Part shown: one piece after another, positions 32,996 to 44,592 of the stretch
Numbering within the stretch: position 1 is the first letter of the stretch
How the letters are laid out: each line of letters begins with the position of its first letter
Origin: Skermanella pratensis
Lineage (GTDB): Bacteria; Pseudomonadota; Alphaproteobacteria; Azospirillales; Azospirillaceae
DNA length: 64,000 bases
Direction of reading: 5' to 3'
NCBI RefSeq assembly: GCF_008843145.1
Contig: NZ_CP030265.1
Location: forward strand, 3,024,001-3,088,000
The notes under the pieces: model-generated
The model's database searches: none
Told to the model about the DNA's origin: nothing
The model's input: the letters and a program-made list of their open reading frames with translations, nothing else
Program-made: the position numbers and the translations under genes

Positions 32996-34003
32996 TTAGG
33001 GCAGCCAGTCGAAGGCGACGAGAACGCCCGCGGTCAGGATCACCCAGAACAGCGAGAAGGGCAGAAACACCTTCCAGCCCAGCCGCATCAGCTGGTCGTA
33101 ACGGTAGCGCGGCACGGTGGCACGGACCCAGAGGAAGACGAACAGCACGAAAGCGATCTTCAGCGCGAACCAGATCGGTCCGGGGATCCAGTTGAGCGGA
33201 GGGATGTCCAGAGGAGGCAGCCAGCCGCCGAGGAACAGGATCGACGTCATCGCGCTCATGAGGATCATGTTCGCGTATTCGCCCAGGAAGAACAGGGCGA
33301 AGGTCATCGCCGAATACTCGACGTTGTACCCGCCTACCAGTTCCGACTCGCCTTCCGGCAGGTCGAACGGCGCCCGGTTCGTCTCGGCCAGCGCCGATAT
33401 GAAGAACACGACGAACATCGGCAGCAACGGGATCGCGAACCACACCGTCTTCTGCGCCATGACCACATCGGTCAGGTTCAGCGATCCGACGCAGAGCAGC
33501 ACCGTGATGATCACGAAGCCGATCGACACCTCGTAGGACACCATCTGCGCCGCCGAGCGGAGTCCGCCGAGGAATGCGTATTTCGAGTTGGATGCCCAGC
33601 CGGCCATGATGATGCCGTAGACCCCCAGCGACGAGATCGCGAACAGGTACAGCACGCCGACATTGATGTTCGCCAAGACCATGCCCGCATCGAACGGGAT
33701 CACGGCCCAGGCGATCAGGCTAAGCAGGAAGGTCAGCATCGGCGCGAAGACGAACACCACCCGGTTGGCGCCCGCCGGTATGACCGTTTCCTTGCCGAAC
33801 AGCTTCAGCCCGTCGGCGAGCGGCTGGAACAGGCCGAACGGACCGACCATGTTCGGTCCCTGGCGCAGCTGCATGGCGGCCAGGACCTTGCGCTCGGCAT
33901 AGGTCAGGTAGGCGACGCCGAGCAGTAGCGGGATAATGATGGCGACGATCTGGAGGACGATGATGATCGTCGGCCAGGCATAGCCGGTCCAAAGTTCAGC
34001 CAT
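32996..34003 (-). CDS. nuoH: NADH-quinone oxidoreductase subunit H
   Basis: 335 residues, eight membrane helices. NuoH forms the quinone chamber with NuoB and NuoD and starts the proton path. Conserved acidic loops are seen: [23 protein letters not shown] in the first loop, [24 protein letters not shown], and [25 protein letters not shown] in the third. It overlaps the end of nuoG by eight bases. Confidence 0.97.
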   Translation of the reverse strand: MAELWTGYAWPTIIIVLQIVAIIIPLLLGVAYLTYAERKVLAAMQLRQGPNMVGPFGLFQPLADGLKLFGKETVIPAGANRVVFVFAPMLTFLLSLIAWAVIPFDAGMVLANINVGVLYLFAISSLGVYGIIMAGWASNSKYAFLGGLRSAAQMVSYEVSIGFVIITVLLCVGSLNLTDVVMAQKTVWFAIPLLPMFVVFFISALAETNRAPFDLPEGESELVGGYNVEYSAMTFALFFLGEYANMILMSAMTSILFLGGWLPPLDIPPLNWIPGPIWFALKIAFVLFVFLWVRATVPRYRYDQLMRLGWKVFLPFSLFWVILTAGVLVAFDWLP

Positions 34004-36059
34004 GGGTGCCGGTCCTCTCGTTCCCAGCCAGCACGAACGTCTCGGTGCACTTGGCCATGGTGGCGGAAGCGCGGCTGATGGGGTCGGTCATGTAGTAGTT
34101 TTCGATCGGGCAGCGGAACGGTGCCGCATCGACCGGACCGGGCTGGCCGAACGGTCCCCATTCGGCCACTGCCATCCCTTCGATGGTGCGGAACGTCGGG
34201 CTGGTCTCGGCAAGCCGCTTCCGGACCTGGGCGAGGCTGTCATACGGCAGCCTGACCCCGAGTTGATCGCCCAACGCGCGCAGGATCTTCCAGTCCTCCC
34301 GGGCCTCGCCGAGCGGGAAAACCGCCATGCGGGCCATCTGGACCCGGCCCTCGGTATTGACGTAAAGGCCGTTCTTCTCCGTGTAGGCGGCACCCGGCAG
34401 GATAACGTCGGCGCGGTGGGCGCCCCGGTCGCCGTGATGCCCCTGGTAGATCACGAAGGCGTTACCCAGCCTCGCGGTGTCGATCTCGTCGGCACCCAGC
34501 AGGTAGACCACGTCGATCTGACCGGCGGTCGCCGCCTCCAGGATGTCGGCGGTGCCCTTGCCGCCCTGTCCCGGCAGGAAACCCATTTCCAGGCCACCGA
34601 CCCGTGCTGCCGCGGTGTGCAACACGTTGAAGCCGTTCCAGCCGTCCTGGATCATGTTGTTGGCTTCGGCGACCTGGCGAGCCAGTGCCTGGATCGCCGG
34701 ACCGTCGGCGCGCCGCAGCGCGCCAGTGCCCAGGATCAGCATGGGACGCTTGGCGTTCTTCAGGACCTCGCAGAACTCGTGCCGCCCCTCGGCGATCTCC
34801 TGCAGGGTCTGAGGACCGGCGCCAAGGTAGGCGTAAGGATATGTCAGGTCGCGCTGCTCGCCGACCACGCCGACCTTCAGGCCGCCCATCAGGTAGCGCT
34901 TGCGGATCCGCGCGTTGACCATCGGCCCTTCCCAGCGGGGATACGTCCCGATCAACAGGATCGCGTCGGCCTTCTCGATTCCGGCGATGGTCGTGTTGAA
35001 CAGGTAGCCCGCACGTGCCGAGGTGTCGAACGCGGCGCCGTCCTGGCGGCAATCCATGTTCGCGGAACCGAGCGCTTCGACCAGATCCTTCAGGGCAATC
35101 ATCGACTCGGCGTCGCACAGGTCACCGGCCAAGGCAGCGATCCGCTCCCCTGGAACACCTTTGACGCGCTCCGCAACGGCGGCGAAGGCCTCGGCCCAGG
35201 TCGCCGGCTGCAGCTTTCCGTCACGACGGACATAGGGCCGGTCCAGGCGCTGACGCTTGAGGCCGTCGTAATGGAAGCGGCTCTTGTCGGCCAGCCACTC
35301 CTCATTGACGTCCTCGTTCAGGCGCGGGGTCAACCGCATCACCTCGGGACCGCGGGTATCGACACGGGTGTTGCTGCCGACCGCGTCCATGACGTCGATG
35401 GTCTCGGTCTTGCGCAGTTCCCAGGGACGGGTGGTGAAGGCGTAGGGCTTGGAGGTCAGCGCGCCGACGGGGCAGACATCGATCAGGTTGCCGGACAGCT
35501 CCGAAGAGATGGCTTGCTCGATATAAGTGCCGACTTCCATGTGCTCGCCGCGACCGGTGGCGCCCAGCTCGGGCACGCCGGCGATCTCGTCCGCGAAGCG
35601 GATGCAGCGGGTACAATGGATGCACCGGGTCATGATCGTCTTGATCAGCGGCCCGAGATACTTGTCCTTGACCGCTCGCTTGTTCTCCTGGAACCGCGAA
35701 CGGTCGAAGCCGTAGCCCATTGCCTGATCCTGCAGGTCGCACTCGCCGCCCTGGTCGCAGATCGGGCAATCCAGCGGATGGTTGATCAGCAGGAATTCCA
35801 TGACGCCCTTGCGCGCCTTGTGGACCAGCTCGGTATTGGTCTTGATGACCATGCCCTCGCCGCACGGCATGGCGCAGGACGCGACCGGCTTGGGCGCCTT
35901 CTCCATCTCGACCAGGCACATGCGGCAATTGGCCGGCACCGACAGCCGTTCATGGTAGCAGAAGCGCGGGATTTCGATGCCGATCTGCTCGCAGGCCTGC
36001 AGCACGGAAGTACCCGGCTCGACCTCGACCTCGATCCCGTCAATCGTTAGTTTGGGCAT
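33996..36059 (-). CDS. nuoG: NADH-quinone oxidoreductase subunit G
   Basis: 687 residues. The N-terminal ferredoxin-like part binds [2Fe-2S] N1b ([15 protein letters not shown] and CAMPCGEG). Cluster N5, with a His ligand, is in [19 protein letters not shown], and N4 uses [10 protein letters not shown] and [15 protein letters not shown]. The rest resembles a molybdopterin oxidoreductase but has no cofactor function. The extra N7 cluster Cys motif found in some bacteria was not noticed. It follows nuoF by 33 bases. Confidence 0.97.
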   Translation of the reverse strand: MPKLTIDGIEVEVEPGTSVLQACEQIGIEIPRFCYHERLSVPANCRMCLVEMEKAPKPVASCAMPCGEGMVIKTNTELVHKARKGVMEFLLINHPLDCPICDQGGECDLQDQAMGYGFDRSRFQENKRAVKDKYLGPLIKTIMTRCIHCTRCIRFADEIAGVPELGATGRGEHMEVGTYIEQAISSELSGNLIDVCPVGALTSKPYAFTTRPWELRKTETIDVMDAVGSNTRVDTRGPEVMRLTPRLNEDVNEEWLADKSRFHYDGLKRQRLDRPYVRRDGKLQPATWAEAFAAVAERVKGVPGERIAALAGDLCDAESMIALKDLVEALGSANMDCRQDGAAFDTSARAGYLFNTTIAGIEKADAILLIGTYPRWEGPMVNARIRKRYLMGGLKVGVVGEQRDLTYPYAYLGAGPQTLQEIAEGRHEFCEVLKNAKRPMLILGTGALRRADGPAIQALARQVAEANNMIQDGWNGFNVLHTAAARVGGLEMGFLPGQGGKGTADILEAATAGQIDVVYLLGADEIDTARLGNAFVIYQGHHGDRGAHRADVILPGAAYTEKNGLYVNTEGRVQMARMAVFPLGEAREDWKILRALGDQLGVRLPYDSLAQVRKRLAETSPTFRTIEGMAVAEWGPFGQPGPVDAAPFRCPIENYYMTDPISRASATMAKCTETFVLAGNERTGTHG

Positions 36060-36092
36060 AGTGATGTCTCGTCGCTACGTTCGGCTGCCGGT

Positions 36093-37385
<1,293 letters not shown>

Positions 37386-37391
37386 GACCCC

Positions 37392-38042
37392 TCAGTCATC
37401 GCCGTGGGTGGAATCTGCGGCCGTCGCCGATGTCGCCTGAGGCACCCTGCCCTTCAGCGTCGTCGGTCCGCCGGCCGGGCTGGAAGTCTGACGACCGGAA
37501 ACCGGCCCGGGTACGGGCCGTTCGCCGCGCTTCAGGGCGTCGAGCAGCGCTTCCGTGCTGGCGGCGTCCAGATCCTCATAATAATCGTCGTTGACCTGGA
37601 CCATCGGTGCATTCACGCAGGCACCCAGGCACTCCACCTCGATGACGGTGAACTGACCGTCCGGTGTCGTCTCTCCCAACTCGATGCCCAGTTTGCGCTC
37701 GCACGCTTTCACGACATCGTCCGACCCTCGCAGCCAGCACGGCGTGGTGGTGCAAATCTGCACGAAGTGCTTACCGACAGGCTTCAAATTGTACATCGTG
37801 TAGAAGGTGGCCACCTCGTACACCCGGATGCGCGGCATGCTCAGCATCTCGGCGACGTAGTCCATGGCTGCGCGCGGCAGCCAATTGTCGTTCTGGCGCT
37901 GTGCCAGGTCGAGCAGAGGCATCACCGCGCTGGCCTGCTTGCCGGGCGGATACTTCGCGATGATGTGCTTGGCGCGTTCGAGGTTCTCCGCGGTGAAGGC
38001 GAAATCCTGCGGCCCTGCGGGCGCCGTTCCGTTTGCGCTCAT
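37392..38042 (-). CDS. nuoE: NADH-quinone oxidoreductase subunit E
   Basis: 216 residues from the ATG at 38042, which overlaps the nuoD stop (ATGA). A thioredoxin-like [2Fe-2S] subunit binding cluster N1a: [10 protein letters not shown] and [15 protein letters not shown] supply the four Cys. The N-terminal helical domain ([23 protein letters not shown]) docks on NuoF. After about residue 165 comes a Pro/Ser/Thr-rich tail of some 45 residues ([19 protein letters not shown]) that looks disordered and is not part of the core fold. Confidence 0.96.
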   Translation of the reverse strand: MSANGTAPAGPQDFAFTAENLERAKHIIAKYPPGKQASAVMPLLDLAQRQNDNWLPRAAMDYVAEMLSMPRIRVYEVATFYTMYNLKPVGKHFVQICTTTPCWLRGSDDVVKACERKLGIELGETTPDGQFTVIEVECLGACVNAPMVQVNDDYYEDLDAASTEALLDALKRGERPVPGPVSGRQTSSPAGGPTTLKGRVPQATSATAADSTHGDD

Positions 38043-39235
38043 CGATCGATTTCTCCGAACACGACATCCATGGATCCGATGATCGCCACCGTATCCGCCA
38101 GCATGTGGCCCTTCGACATGAAGTCGAGGCCCTGGAGGTGGGCGAAGCCGGGCGCGCGGATCTTGCAGCGGTATGGCTTGTTTGTTCCGTCGGACACCAG
38201 ATAAACCCCGAACTCTCCCTTGGGCGCCTCGACTGCGGTGTAAGTCTCGCCGGCGGGCACGTGGTAGCCCTCGGTATAGAGCTTGAAGTGATGGATGAGG
38301 GCTTCCATCGACCGCTTCATTTCGCCGCGGCGCGGCGGAGAGATCTTGTGGTCCTGCACCTTCACCGGACCGTCCGGCAGCTTTTCGAGGCACTGACGCA
38401 TGATCTTGTTCGACTCGCGCATCTCCTCCATCCGGACGAGATAGCGGGCATAGCAGTCGCCGGTCAGGCCAACCGGGATGTCGAAGTCCACTTGGTCATA
38501 GACGTCGTAGGGCTGCGCCTTGCGCAGGTCCCAGGCGACGTTCGAAGCGCGCAGCATCGGGCCGGTGAAGCCCCAGTCCAGCGCTTCCTGCTCGCTGACG
38601 ATGCCGATGTCGACAGTTCGCTGCTTAAAGATCCGGTTCTCCGACAGCAGGCCTTCCAGATCGTCCATGAACTTCGGGAAACGCTCGGTATATTCCCAGA
38701 TGTCTTCGGCCAAACCGGCAGGCATGTCGAAGGCGACCCCTCCCGGGCGGAAGTAGTTGGCGTGGAGCCGGGCGCCGCTCACCCGCTCGTAGAACTCCAT
38801 CAGCTTTTCGCGCTCTTCGAAGCCCCAGAGGGACGGCGTGATGGCACCGACGTCGAGCGCATAGGTGGTGATGTTGAGCAAGTGGTTCAGAATGCGGGTG
38901 ATCTCGCTGAACATCACCCGGATGTACTGGGCGCGCGGCGGAGGCGTTATGCGAAGCAGCTTCTCGACGCCCAGGGCGAACGCATGCTCCTGACACATGG
39001 GCGAGACGTAGTCCAGGCGGTCGAAATAGGGCGTTGCCTGAAGATAGGTCTTGTACTCGATCAGCTTTTCCGTACCGCGGTGAAGCAGCCCGATATGAGG
39101 ATCGGCACGCTCGACGACTTCTCCATCCATTTCCAGCACGAGGCGCAGCACCCCGTGGGCCGCAGGGTGCTGCGGCCCGAAATTCATGGTGAACGGCTTG
39201 ATCTTCGACTCGGCGGTGTTGGTCGCGGTAGCCAT
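38039..39235 (-). CDS. nuoD: NADH-quinone oxidoreductase subunit D
   Basis: 398 residues from the ATG at 39235. The frame is open to 39322 within nuoC, but the product from 39235 begins [20 protein letters not shown], as expected. NuoD is the 49-kDa subunit that lines the quinone pocket: [21 protein letters not shown] has the conserved His, and [13 protein letters not shown] and [11 protein letters not shown] follow. The ends [17 protein letters not shown] and DVVFGEIDR are typical. Its ATG overlaps the nuoC stop by one base (TAATG). Confidence 0.97.
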   Translation of the reverse strand: MATATNTAESKIKPFTMNFGPQHPAAHGVLRLVLEMDGEVVERADPHIGLLHRGTEKLIEYKTYLQATPYFDRLDYVSPMCQEHAFALGVEKLLRITPPPRAQYIRVMFSEITRILNHLLNITTYALDVGAITPSLWGFEEREKLMEFYERVSGARLHANYFRPGGVAFDMPAGLAEDIWEYTERFPKFMDDLEGLLSENRIFKQRTVDIGIVSEQEALDWGFTGPMLRASNVAWDLRKAQPYDVYDQVDFDIPVGLTGDCYARYLVRMEEMRESNKIMRQCLEKLPDGPVKVQDHKISPPRRGEMKRSMEALIHHFKLYTEGYHVPAGETYTAVEAPKGEFGVYLVSDGTNKPYRCKIRAPGFAHLQGLDFMSKGHMLADTVAIIGSMDVVFGEIDR

Positions 39236-39876
39236 TACTTGTTGCTCCCCGGCTGAGTAGCCCCCGTGGGCGCCTCGGCCTTCTCGTCGCCCGGCAGCAT
39301 GACGTTGGTCATGCCCTCCCACGGGCTGAGGAAATCGAAGGATCGGAAATCCTGGGTCAGTTTGACCGGTTCGTAGATGACCCGCTTCTGCTCGTCGTCA
39401 TAGCGCAGCTCCACATAGCCGGTCAGCGGAAAATCCTTGCGCAGCGGATGCCCCTCGAACCCATAGTCCGTGAGGATCCGCCGCAGGTCGGGATGATCCG
39501 AAAAGAAAATGCCATAAAGGTCCCACGCTTCGCGTTCGAACCAGGGGGCCGCGCTGAACACCTCCGAGATGGACGGAACCGGCGTGTCCTCGTCGGTCGT
39601 CAATTTCACCCGGATGCGAAAATTGTGCTTCAGGCTGAGCAGATTGTAGACCACCTCGAAACGTTCTTCGCGCGAGGGATAATCCGCCCCGCAAAGGTCG
39701 ATCAGCTGCTTGAACTGGCAGCTGGTGTCGTCGCGCAGGAACGTCATGACGCGCACGATCGACTGGCGTTGCACCTTGATGATCAGTTCGCCCAGCTCGA
39801 TGCCGGCGGACAGTACGCTGTCCGCCAGGCGCGCCTGGAGGTGATCGCTCAGTTCCTGAAGCGCTTGGTCGCTCAT
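39235..39876 (-). CDS. nuoC: NADH-quinone oxidoreductase subunit C
   Basis: 213 residues, a separate NuoC rather than a NuoCD fusion. This 30-kDa subunit stabilises the quinone module and has the signature [21 protein letters not shown] and the block [38 protein letters not shown]. About 40 C-terminal residues ([20 protein letters not shown]) form a mobile tail. Eighteen bases after nuoB. Confidence 0.97.
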   Translation of the reverse strand: MSDQALQELSDHLQARLADSVLSAGIELGELIIKVQRQSIVRVMTFLRDDTSCQFKQLIDLCGADYPSREERFEVVYNLLSLKHNFRIRVKLTTDEDTPVPSISEVFSAAPWFEREAWDLYGIFFSDHPDLRRILTDYGFEGHPLRKDFPLTGYVELRYDDEQKRVIYEPVKLTQDFRSFDFLSPWEGMTNVMLPGDEKAEAPTGATQPGSNK

Positions 39877-39894
39877 GATCCGGGACTGCCTTTA

Positions 39895-40512
39895 TTAACG
39901 CGCGATGCGGTTGCCGCGCTTGATCTTCTTCTGGAGTTGCAGAATCCCATAGACCAGGGCTTCCGCAGTCGGCGGACAACCGGGAACGTAGATATCGACC
40001 GGAACGATCCGGTCGCAGCCGCGCACCACCGAGTACGAGTAATGGTAGTACCCGCCGCCGTTGGCGCACGACCCCATCGAGATCACCCACCGGGGCTCCG
40101 CCATCTGGTCATAGACCTTGCGCAGCGCCGGCGCCATCTTGTTGCACAGGGTGCCGGCGACGATCATCACGTCGCTCTGGCGCGGGCTGGGTCGCGGGAT
40201 GACGCCGAATCGGTCGAGATCGTAGCGGCTCATGTAGGCGTGGATCATCTCCACGGCGCAACAGGCCAGACCGAAGGTCATGGGCCACAACGAACCGGTG
40301 CGCGCCCAGTCGAGCAACGCGTCGAACTTGGCGACGATGAAGCCCTTGTCCTGCAATTCGTCCGTGACGGTCTTGAGATACGCGTCCTGGTCGGCCCCCG
40401 GCGCCACGGGCGCTCCGCGGCCCGGCAGGATCAGGCCCTGGGACGGCTGCCCAAGACCGGGTTGACCCAAGATGGTCTGGCCGGCGGACGGCTGGTTGGA
40501 AGTCACTCCCAT
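39895..40512 (-). CDS. nuoB: NADH-quinone oxidoreductase subunit B
   Basis: 205 residues from the ATG at 40512, chosen because AAGGAG lies about seven bases upstream. An alternative ATG at 40533 would lengthen the overlap with nuoA. NuoB holds cluster N2, the last iron-sulfur cluster before quinone: the Cys ligands lie in [23 protein letters not shown] and [11 protein letters not shown]. About 45 N-terminal residues rich in Gly, Gln and Pro ([20 protein letters not shown]) precede the conserved core and are longer than usual. Confidence 0.96.
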   Translation of the reverse strand: MGVTSNQPSAGQTILGQPGLGQPSQGLILPGRGAPVAPGADQDAYLKTVTDELQDKGFIVAKFDALLDWARTGSLWPMTFGLACCAVEMIHAYMSRYDLDRFGVIPRPSPRQSDVMIVAGTLCNKMAPALRKVYDQMAEPRWVISMGSCANGGGYYHYSYSVVRGCDRIVPVDIYVPGCPPTAEALVYGILQLQKKIKRGNRIAR

Positions 40513-40871
40513 TCCAGCGCTCCTTTCTTCCATTCATAGATGAAGCCGATGGTCAGTACGCCAAGGAACACGATCATCGACCAGAATCCGAAAAGCCCGA
40601 TGTCACCAAGAGATATGGCCCATGGGAACAAAAACGCAACTTCCAGGTCGAAGATGATGAACAGAATGGCGACCAGATAGAACCGCACATCGAACTTGCT
40701 GCGGGCGTCATCAAAAGGTTCAAATCCGCATTCGTAGGCGGAGACCTTCTCGCTGTCCGGCTTCTGGGAGGCGACCAGGAAGGAGGCACCGACGGCGGCA
40801 CCTGCGATGACCACCGCAATCCCGAGGAAGATCAGAATTGGCAGATATTCGACGACCAAAGGATTGGCCAT
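40503..40871 (-). CDS. nuoA: NADH-quinone oxidoreductase subunit A
   Basis: 122 residues from the ATG at 40871, which has GAGGAG upstream. Three membrane helices with the conserved [23 protein letters not shown] loop that contributes to the quinone cavity. First gene of a 14-gene nuoA-N operon on the minus strand. The 226-base region upstream, up to tRNA-Asp, probably contains the operon promoter; TATATT at 40985-40990 could be a -10 box, but no good -35 box pairs with it. Confidence 0.96.
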   Translation of the reverse strand: MANPLVVEYLPILIFLGIAVVIAGAAVGASFLVASQKPDSEKVSAYECGFEPFDDARSKFDVRFYLVAILFIIFDLEVAFLFPWAISLGDIGLFGFWSMIVFLGVLTIGFIYEWKKGALEWE

Positions 40872-41097
40872 AACGCTCCTCGCAGTGGACTGCCTTTCAG
40901 CGTGGCGAGCCCGGCGCATAACGGCCGACTCGGAGCCAGCATGGCAGCTTTTCAATTGATTACCCGACCCGTCGGGCAGGGGCGAATATAGGCTGAAAGG
41001 GAGACCAAGGAAAGACAATTAGGCGAAATTCCGCACGCGCAAAACGCGTCGCAGCTCTCGCTGAACGATTGATACTGCTTAGATTCTTTAGGGAAAA

Positions 41098-41174
<77 letters not shown>

Positions 41175-41188
41175 GTCGTGGTGGGCGC

Positions 41189-41217
41189 TAATTACGACAC
41201 CACCCCGGCCCTGTCAA
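41189..41217 (-). promoter_or_regulatory. Promoter of tRNA-Asp
   Basis: A consensus -35 TTGACA (41212-41217), a 17-base spacer and TAATTA (41189-41194) on the minus strand. It ends 15 bases before the mature tRNA 5' end, so the precursor leader would be very short. Confidence 0.7.
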
Positions 41218-41382
41218 TGACTGAACGCCATCATTCCGTCATTCACGTCCAGAAAGGTCTGGTTCGAACGAGAGGTTTTTCCGACTCACAGGCGCGATGT
41301 GCAACGGGTGCGCCATTTGACCGCACCCCGCTAACGGACCTGTCTTGCCGCACAACCGGCCCAAATATGAAAAGAGAAGGAA

Positions 41383-41457
41383 TGGTGGGCGATGACGGGT
41401 TCGAACCGCCGACCCTCTCGGTGTAAACGAGACGCTCTACCGCTGAGCTAATCGCCC
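41383..41457 (-). tRNA. tRNA-Val (anticodon TAC)
   Basis: 75 bases including an encoded CCA. Acceptor stem GGGCGAT / ATCGCCC, D arm TAGCTCAGCGGTAGAG, anticodon stem-loop CTCGTTTACACCGAG with anticodon TAC, T arm GGCGGTTCGAACCCGTC, discriminator A. It lies downstream of hup and upstream of tRNA-Asp. Confidence 0.97.
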
Positions 41458-41490
41458 TTCCGACCGGCGGTTGCCCTGCCGGATGCCGTT

Positions 41491-41519
41491 CTTCTAGCAA
41501 CTGGCGCCCAAACACACAA
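41491..41519 (-). promoter_or_regulatory. Candidate promoter of tRNA-Val
   Basis: TTGTGT (41514-41519), 17 bases, TAGAAG (41491-41496) on the minus strand. The -35 box overlaps the U-tract side of the hup terminator, so termination of hup and initiation of the tRNA would occur in the same few bases. Confidence 0.4.
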
Positions 41520-41549
41520 GCCCGCGACCGGTGATGCGGTCGCGGGCTT
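41510..41549 (-). terminator. Terminator of hup
   Basis: A 13-bp perfect stem AAGCCCGCGACCG / CGGTCGCGGGCTT with a six-base loop (41518-41549), followed on the minus strand by GTGTGTTTGG. The tract is T-rich rather than pure T. It lies about 60 bases after the hup stop. Confidence 0.7.
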
Positions 41550-41610
41550 GTGCCGTTCTGGACTGGTCCTGGCGGAGATGTTCGCTGTCAGGCGTCCCGC
41601 CGGGAACGCC

Positions 41611-41883
41611 TCAGTTGAGGGCGTCCTTCAGGGTCTTGCCGGGCTTGAACTTCGGCTGTTTGGAAGCGGGAATGTCGATCTTCTCGCCGGTACGCGGGTT
41701 GCGCCCTTCGGATGCCGCCCGTTCGGAAACCGCGAAGGTCCCGAAGCCGACGAGTCGCACTTCCTCGCCCTTCTTGAGAGTGGTGATGATGCCATCGAAA
41801 ACGGCGTCGACGGCCTTGGTGGCGTCGGCCTTGGACAGGCTGGCGGCGTCCGCCACGAGCGCGACGAGATCGTTTTTGTTCAC
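41611..41883 (-). CDS. hup: DNA-binding protein HU
   Basis: 90 residues from a GTG at 41883; GGGGG lies upstream. The same frame opens at 41916 but the extra residues are not HU-like. The sequence is a standard HU: NKNDLVALVADAASLSKADATKAVDAVFD, the core VRLVGFGTFAVSERAA, and the DNA-binding arm GRNPRTGEKIDIPASKQPKFKPGK. HU bends and compacts DNA as a dimer. It follows lon, which matches the conserved lon-hup pairing. Confidence 0.96.
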   Translation of the reverse strand: MNKNDLVALVADAASLSKADATKAVDAVFDGIITTLKKGEEVRLVGFGTFAVSERAASEGRNPRTGEKIDIPASKQPKFKPGKTLKDALN

Positions 41884-41968
41884 TGGTGAGCCCCCCGTTG
41901 AAAACCGCCTAAACAAAGCATTGAACCCCCCGGCTCAACCCTCGCGCGGAAAAATGTCTGCTGGGTCT

Positions 41969-41994
41969 GCCGCGGCCCTCGGGAGAGCCGCGGC
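41969..41994 (-). terminator. Hairpin between lon and hup
   Basis: GCCGCGG and CCGCGGC (41969-41975 and 41988-41994) pair around a 12-base loop that can pair further (CTC/GAG). No T-tract follows closely on the minus strand; ATTTTT begins about 15 bases later. Possibly a weak lon terminator or mRNA 3' end structure. Confidence 0.35.
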
Positions 41995-42026
41995 GCAGGG
42001 AATTTAGGCGGTTTCCGGGGCCGATC

Positions 42027-44435
42027 TCAATGCCGAATTACTTCCTCGCGATCGGTATCACCCCCCGGAGGGGTTACCTGGGCCTCCTCCGACGGTTCGC
42101 TCCACTCGATCGGCACGAGCGGCTGGGTCAAGGCATGCTGGAGCACCTCGTCGCCCATGGAAACCGGGATGATCCGCAGGCCCTTCTTCACGTTGTCGGG
42201 GATTTCCGCGAGGTCCTTCTCGTTGTCCTTGGGAATCAGGACGGTCTTGAGGCCGCCGCGCAGTGCCGCCAGAAGCTTCTCCTTCAGGCCGCCGATCGGC
42301 AGCACCCGGCCCCGCAGGGTGATCTCGCCGGTCATGGCGACATCCTTACGGACGGGAATGCCGGTCAGCACCGACACGATCGAGGTCACCATGGCGACGC
42401 CGGCGGACGGCCCGTCCTTCGGAGTCGCACCCTCCGGCACGTGGACGTGGATATCCTTCTTGCCGAACAGGTCGGGCCTGATGCCGAACACGGCGGCTCG
42501 CGACTTGACGTAGCTCTCGGCCGCCTGGACCGACTCCTTCATCACGTCGCCCAGCTTGCCGGTGGTCGTCACCTTGCCCTTGCCGGGCAGCATGACCGCT
42601 TCGATCGACAGCAGCTCACCACCGACTTCGGTCCAGGCCAAGCCCGTGGTGACGCCAACCAGATCCTCCAGCTCAGCCTCGCCGTAGCGGAACTTGCGCA
42701 CGCCGGCATACTTGTCGAGGTTGCGTCGGTTGACCTGGATCTTGTCGAGACCCTTCATCAGGATCTCCTTGATCGCCTTCCGGGCCAGGTTTGCGATTTC
42801 GCGCTCCAGGCTGCGGACGCCGGCCTCCCGCGTGTAGTAGCGGATCAGGTCGCGCAGCGCGTCGTCGGAGACCGTGAACTCGCCCTTCTTCAGGCCATGC
42901 GACTTGAGCTGCTTGTCCAGCAGGTGACGCTTGGCGATCTCGACCTTCTCGTCCTCGGTGTAGCCGGCGACGCGGATGATCTCCATGCGGTCCAGCAGCG
43001 GCTGCGGCATGCGCAGCGTATTGGCCGTGCAGACGAACATCACGTCGGACAGGTCGTAATCGACCTCCAGGTAGTGGTCGGCGAAAGTGCCGTTCTGCTC
43101 CGGGTCGAGCACTTCGAGAAGGGCCGAAGACGGGTCGCCGCGCCAGTCGGAGCCCAGCTTGTCGACCTCGTCCAGCAGGAACAGCGGGTTGGAGGACTTG
43201 GCCTTCTTCATGCCCTGGATGACCTTGCCGGGCATCGAGCCGATATAGGTTCGCCGGTGGCCGCGGACCTCGGCCTCGTCACGAACGCCGCCCAGCGACA
43301 TGCGGACGAAGTTGCGGCCGGTCGCCTTGGCGATCGACTTGCCGAGCGAAGTCTTGCCGACGCCGGGCGGACCGACCAGGCACAGAATCGGACCCTTCAC
43401 CTTGGTCATGCGCTGCTGGACGGCAAGGTATTCGAGGATGCGCTCCTTGACCTTCTCCAAGCCGAAATGGTCGGCGTTCAGCACGCTCTCGGCCAGCTTG
43501 ATGTCGCGCTTGATCTTCGTCCGCTTCTTCCACGGGATGCTGACGATCCAGTCCAGGTAGTTGCGCACGACGGTCGCTTCGGCCGACATCGGGCTCATGG
43601 ACCGCAGCTTTTTCAGCTCGGCCAGCGCCTTCTCGCGCGCGTCCTTGGACAGGCGGGTCTTGTTAATCCGGTCTTCCAGTTCCGCGACCTCGTCGCGGCC
43701 GTCCTCCGACTCGCCCAGCTCCTTCTGGATGGCCTTGAGCTGCTCGTTCAGGTAATACTCGCGCTGGGTCTTCTCCATCTGCCGCTTGACGCGGTTCCGG
43801 ATGCGCTTCTCGACCTGAAGGACGCCGATCTCCCCCTCCATGAAGGCATAGACCCGCTCCAGCCGCTCGCCGACAGTGGCGGTCTCCAGCAACTGCTGCT
43901 TCTCGGGGATCTTCAGCGCCAGATGCGAGGCGACCGTATCGGCCAGCTTGCCGGCCTCGTCGATCTGGTTGATCGAGACCAGGACCTCGGGCGGGATCTT
44001 TTTGTTGAGCTTGATGTACTGCTCGAACTGCGAGACGACGGCGCGGGACAGGGCCTCGAGCTCCTGGGCTTCTCCGGCCTTCTCGTCGATCAGTTCGGCA
44101 TGGGCCTGGAAGAAATCGTCGTTCTCGGAAAATTTGGTGATCGACGCCCGCTGACCGCCCTCGACCAGCACCTTGACGGTGCCGTCCGGCAGCTTCAGCA
44201 GTTGGAGCACAGTACCGACGGTACCGACGGAGTAGATGTCCGCCGGGGAAGGATCGTCCTGGGCCGCGTTCTTCTGGGTGACCAGCAGGATCTGCTTGTC
44301 GTCCTTCATCACGTCTTCCAGCGCCCGCACGGACTTCTCGCGCCCTACGAACAGCGGCACGATCATGTGCGGAAAGACGACGATGTCCCTCAGCGGCAGG
44401 ACCGGGTACAAAGCTCCACGGGGGATTTCAAACAT
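42027..44435 (-). CDS. lon: ATP-dependent protease Lon
   Basis: 802 residues. N-terminal substrate-binding LAN domain ([23 protein letters not shown]), a coiled coil near 190-250, AAA+ module with Walker [14 protein letters not shown] and Walker [12 protein letters not shown], then the Ser-Lys protease domain with [11 protein letters not shown] (nucleophile Ser) and the Lys in [14 protein letters not shown]. Lon degrades misfolded and regulatory proteins. Upstream is a possible heat-shock promoter; clpX is the preceding gene. Confidence 0.97.
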   Translation of the reverse strand: MFEIPRGALYPVLPLRDIVVFPHMIVPLFVGREKSVRALEDVMKDDKQILLVTQKNAAQDDPSPADIYSVGTVGTVLQLLKLPDGTVKVLVEGGQRASITKFSENDDFFQAHAELIDEKAGEAQELEALSRAVVSQFEQYIKLNKKIPPEVLVSINQIDEAGKLADTVASHLALKIPEKQQLLETATVGERLERVYAFMEGEIGVLQVEKRIRNRVKRQMEKTQREYYLNEQLKAIQKELGESEDGRDEVAELEDRINKTRLSKDAREKALAELKKLRSMSPMSAEATVVRNYLDWIVSIPWKKRTKIKRDIKLAESVLNADHFGLEKVKERILEYLAVQQRMTKVKGPILCLVGPPGVGKTSLGKSIAKATGRNFVRMSLGGVRDEAEVRGHRRTYIGSMPGKVIQGMKKAKSSNPLFLLDEVDKLGSDWRGDPSSALLEVLDPEQNGTFADHYLEVDYDLSDVMFVCTANTLRMPQPLLDRMEIIRVAGYTEDEKVEIAKRHLLDKQLKSHGLKKGEFTVSDDALRDLIRYYTREAGVRSLEREIANLARKAIKEILMKGLDKIQVNRRNLDKYAGVRKFRYGEAELEDLVGVTTGLAWTEVGGELLSIEAVMLPGKGKVTTTGKLGDVMKESVQAAESYVKSRAAVFGIRPDLFGKKDIHVHVPEGATPKDGPSAGVAMVTSIVSVLTGIPVRKDVAMTGEITLRGRVLPIGGLKEKLLAALRGGLKTVLIPKDNEKDLAEIPDNVKKGLRIIPVSMGDEVLQHALTQPLVPIEWSEPSEEAQVTPPGGDTDREEVIRH

Positions 44436-44529
44436 ATGGTGCGCCTCTCGTGTGAAGGCCGTCAGCCCGATATGGGCCTGAAAGGAGTCTCACCCCTTGT
44501 GGGCGTAAGGACAGGTGGCGGCTTGGTCC

Positions 44530-44560
44530 TAACGTGGTCCAGGCCGGCCGCCCCTTCAAG
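44530..44560 (-). promoter_or_regulatory. Possible RpoH (sigma-32) promoter of lon
   Basis: On the minus strand CTTGAA (44555-44560) is separated by 17 bases from CCACGTTA (44530-44537). CTTGAA with a spacer of about 17 is the alphaproteobacterial heat-shock -35 pattern; the -10 match is only partial. Predicted start would be near 44525, about 90 bases before the lon ATG. Confidence 0.35.
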
Positions 44561-44592
44561 GTCTTGACGCCTCGGAGGAGCGGCATAGGAAC

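Noticed and set aside
34002-36050. A plus-strand open frame of 682 codons over nuoG
   Set aside because: Antisense shadow; NuoG on the other strand has all iron-sulfur ligands in frame.
42030-44567. A plus-strand open frame of 845 codons over lon
   Set aside because: Antisense shadow of Lon; no domain-like features and no ribosome site.
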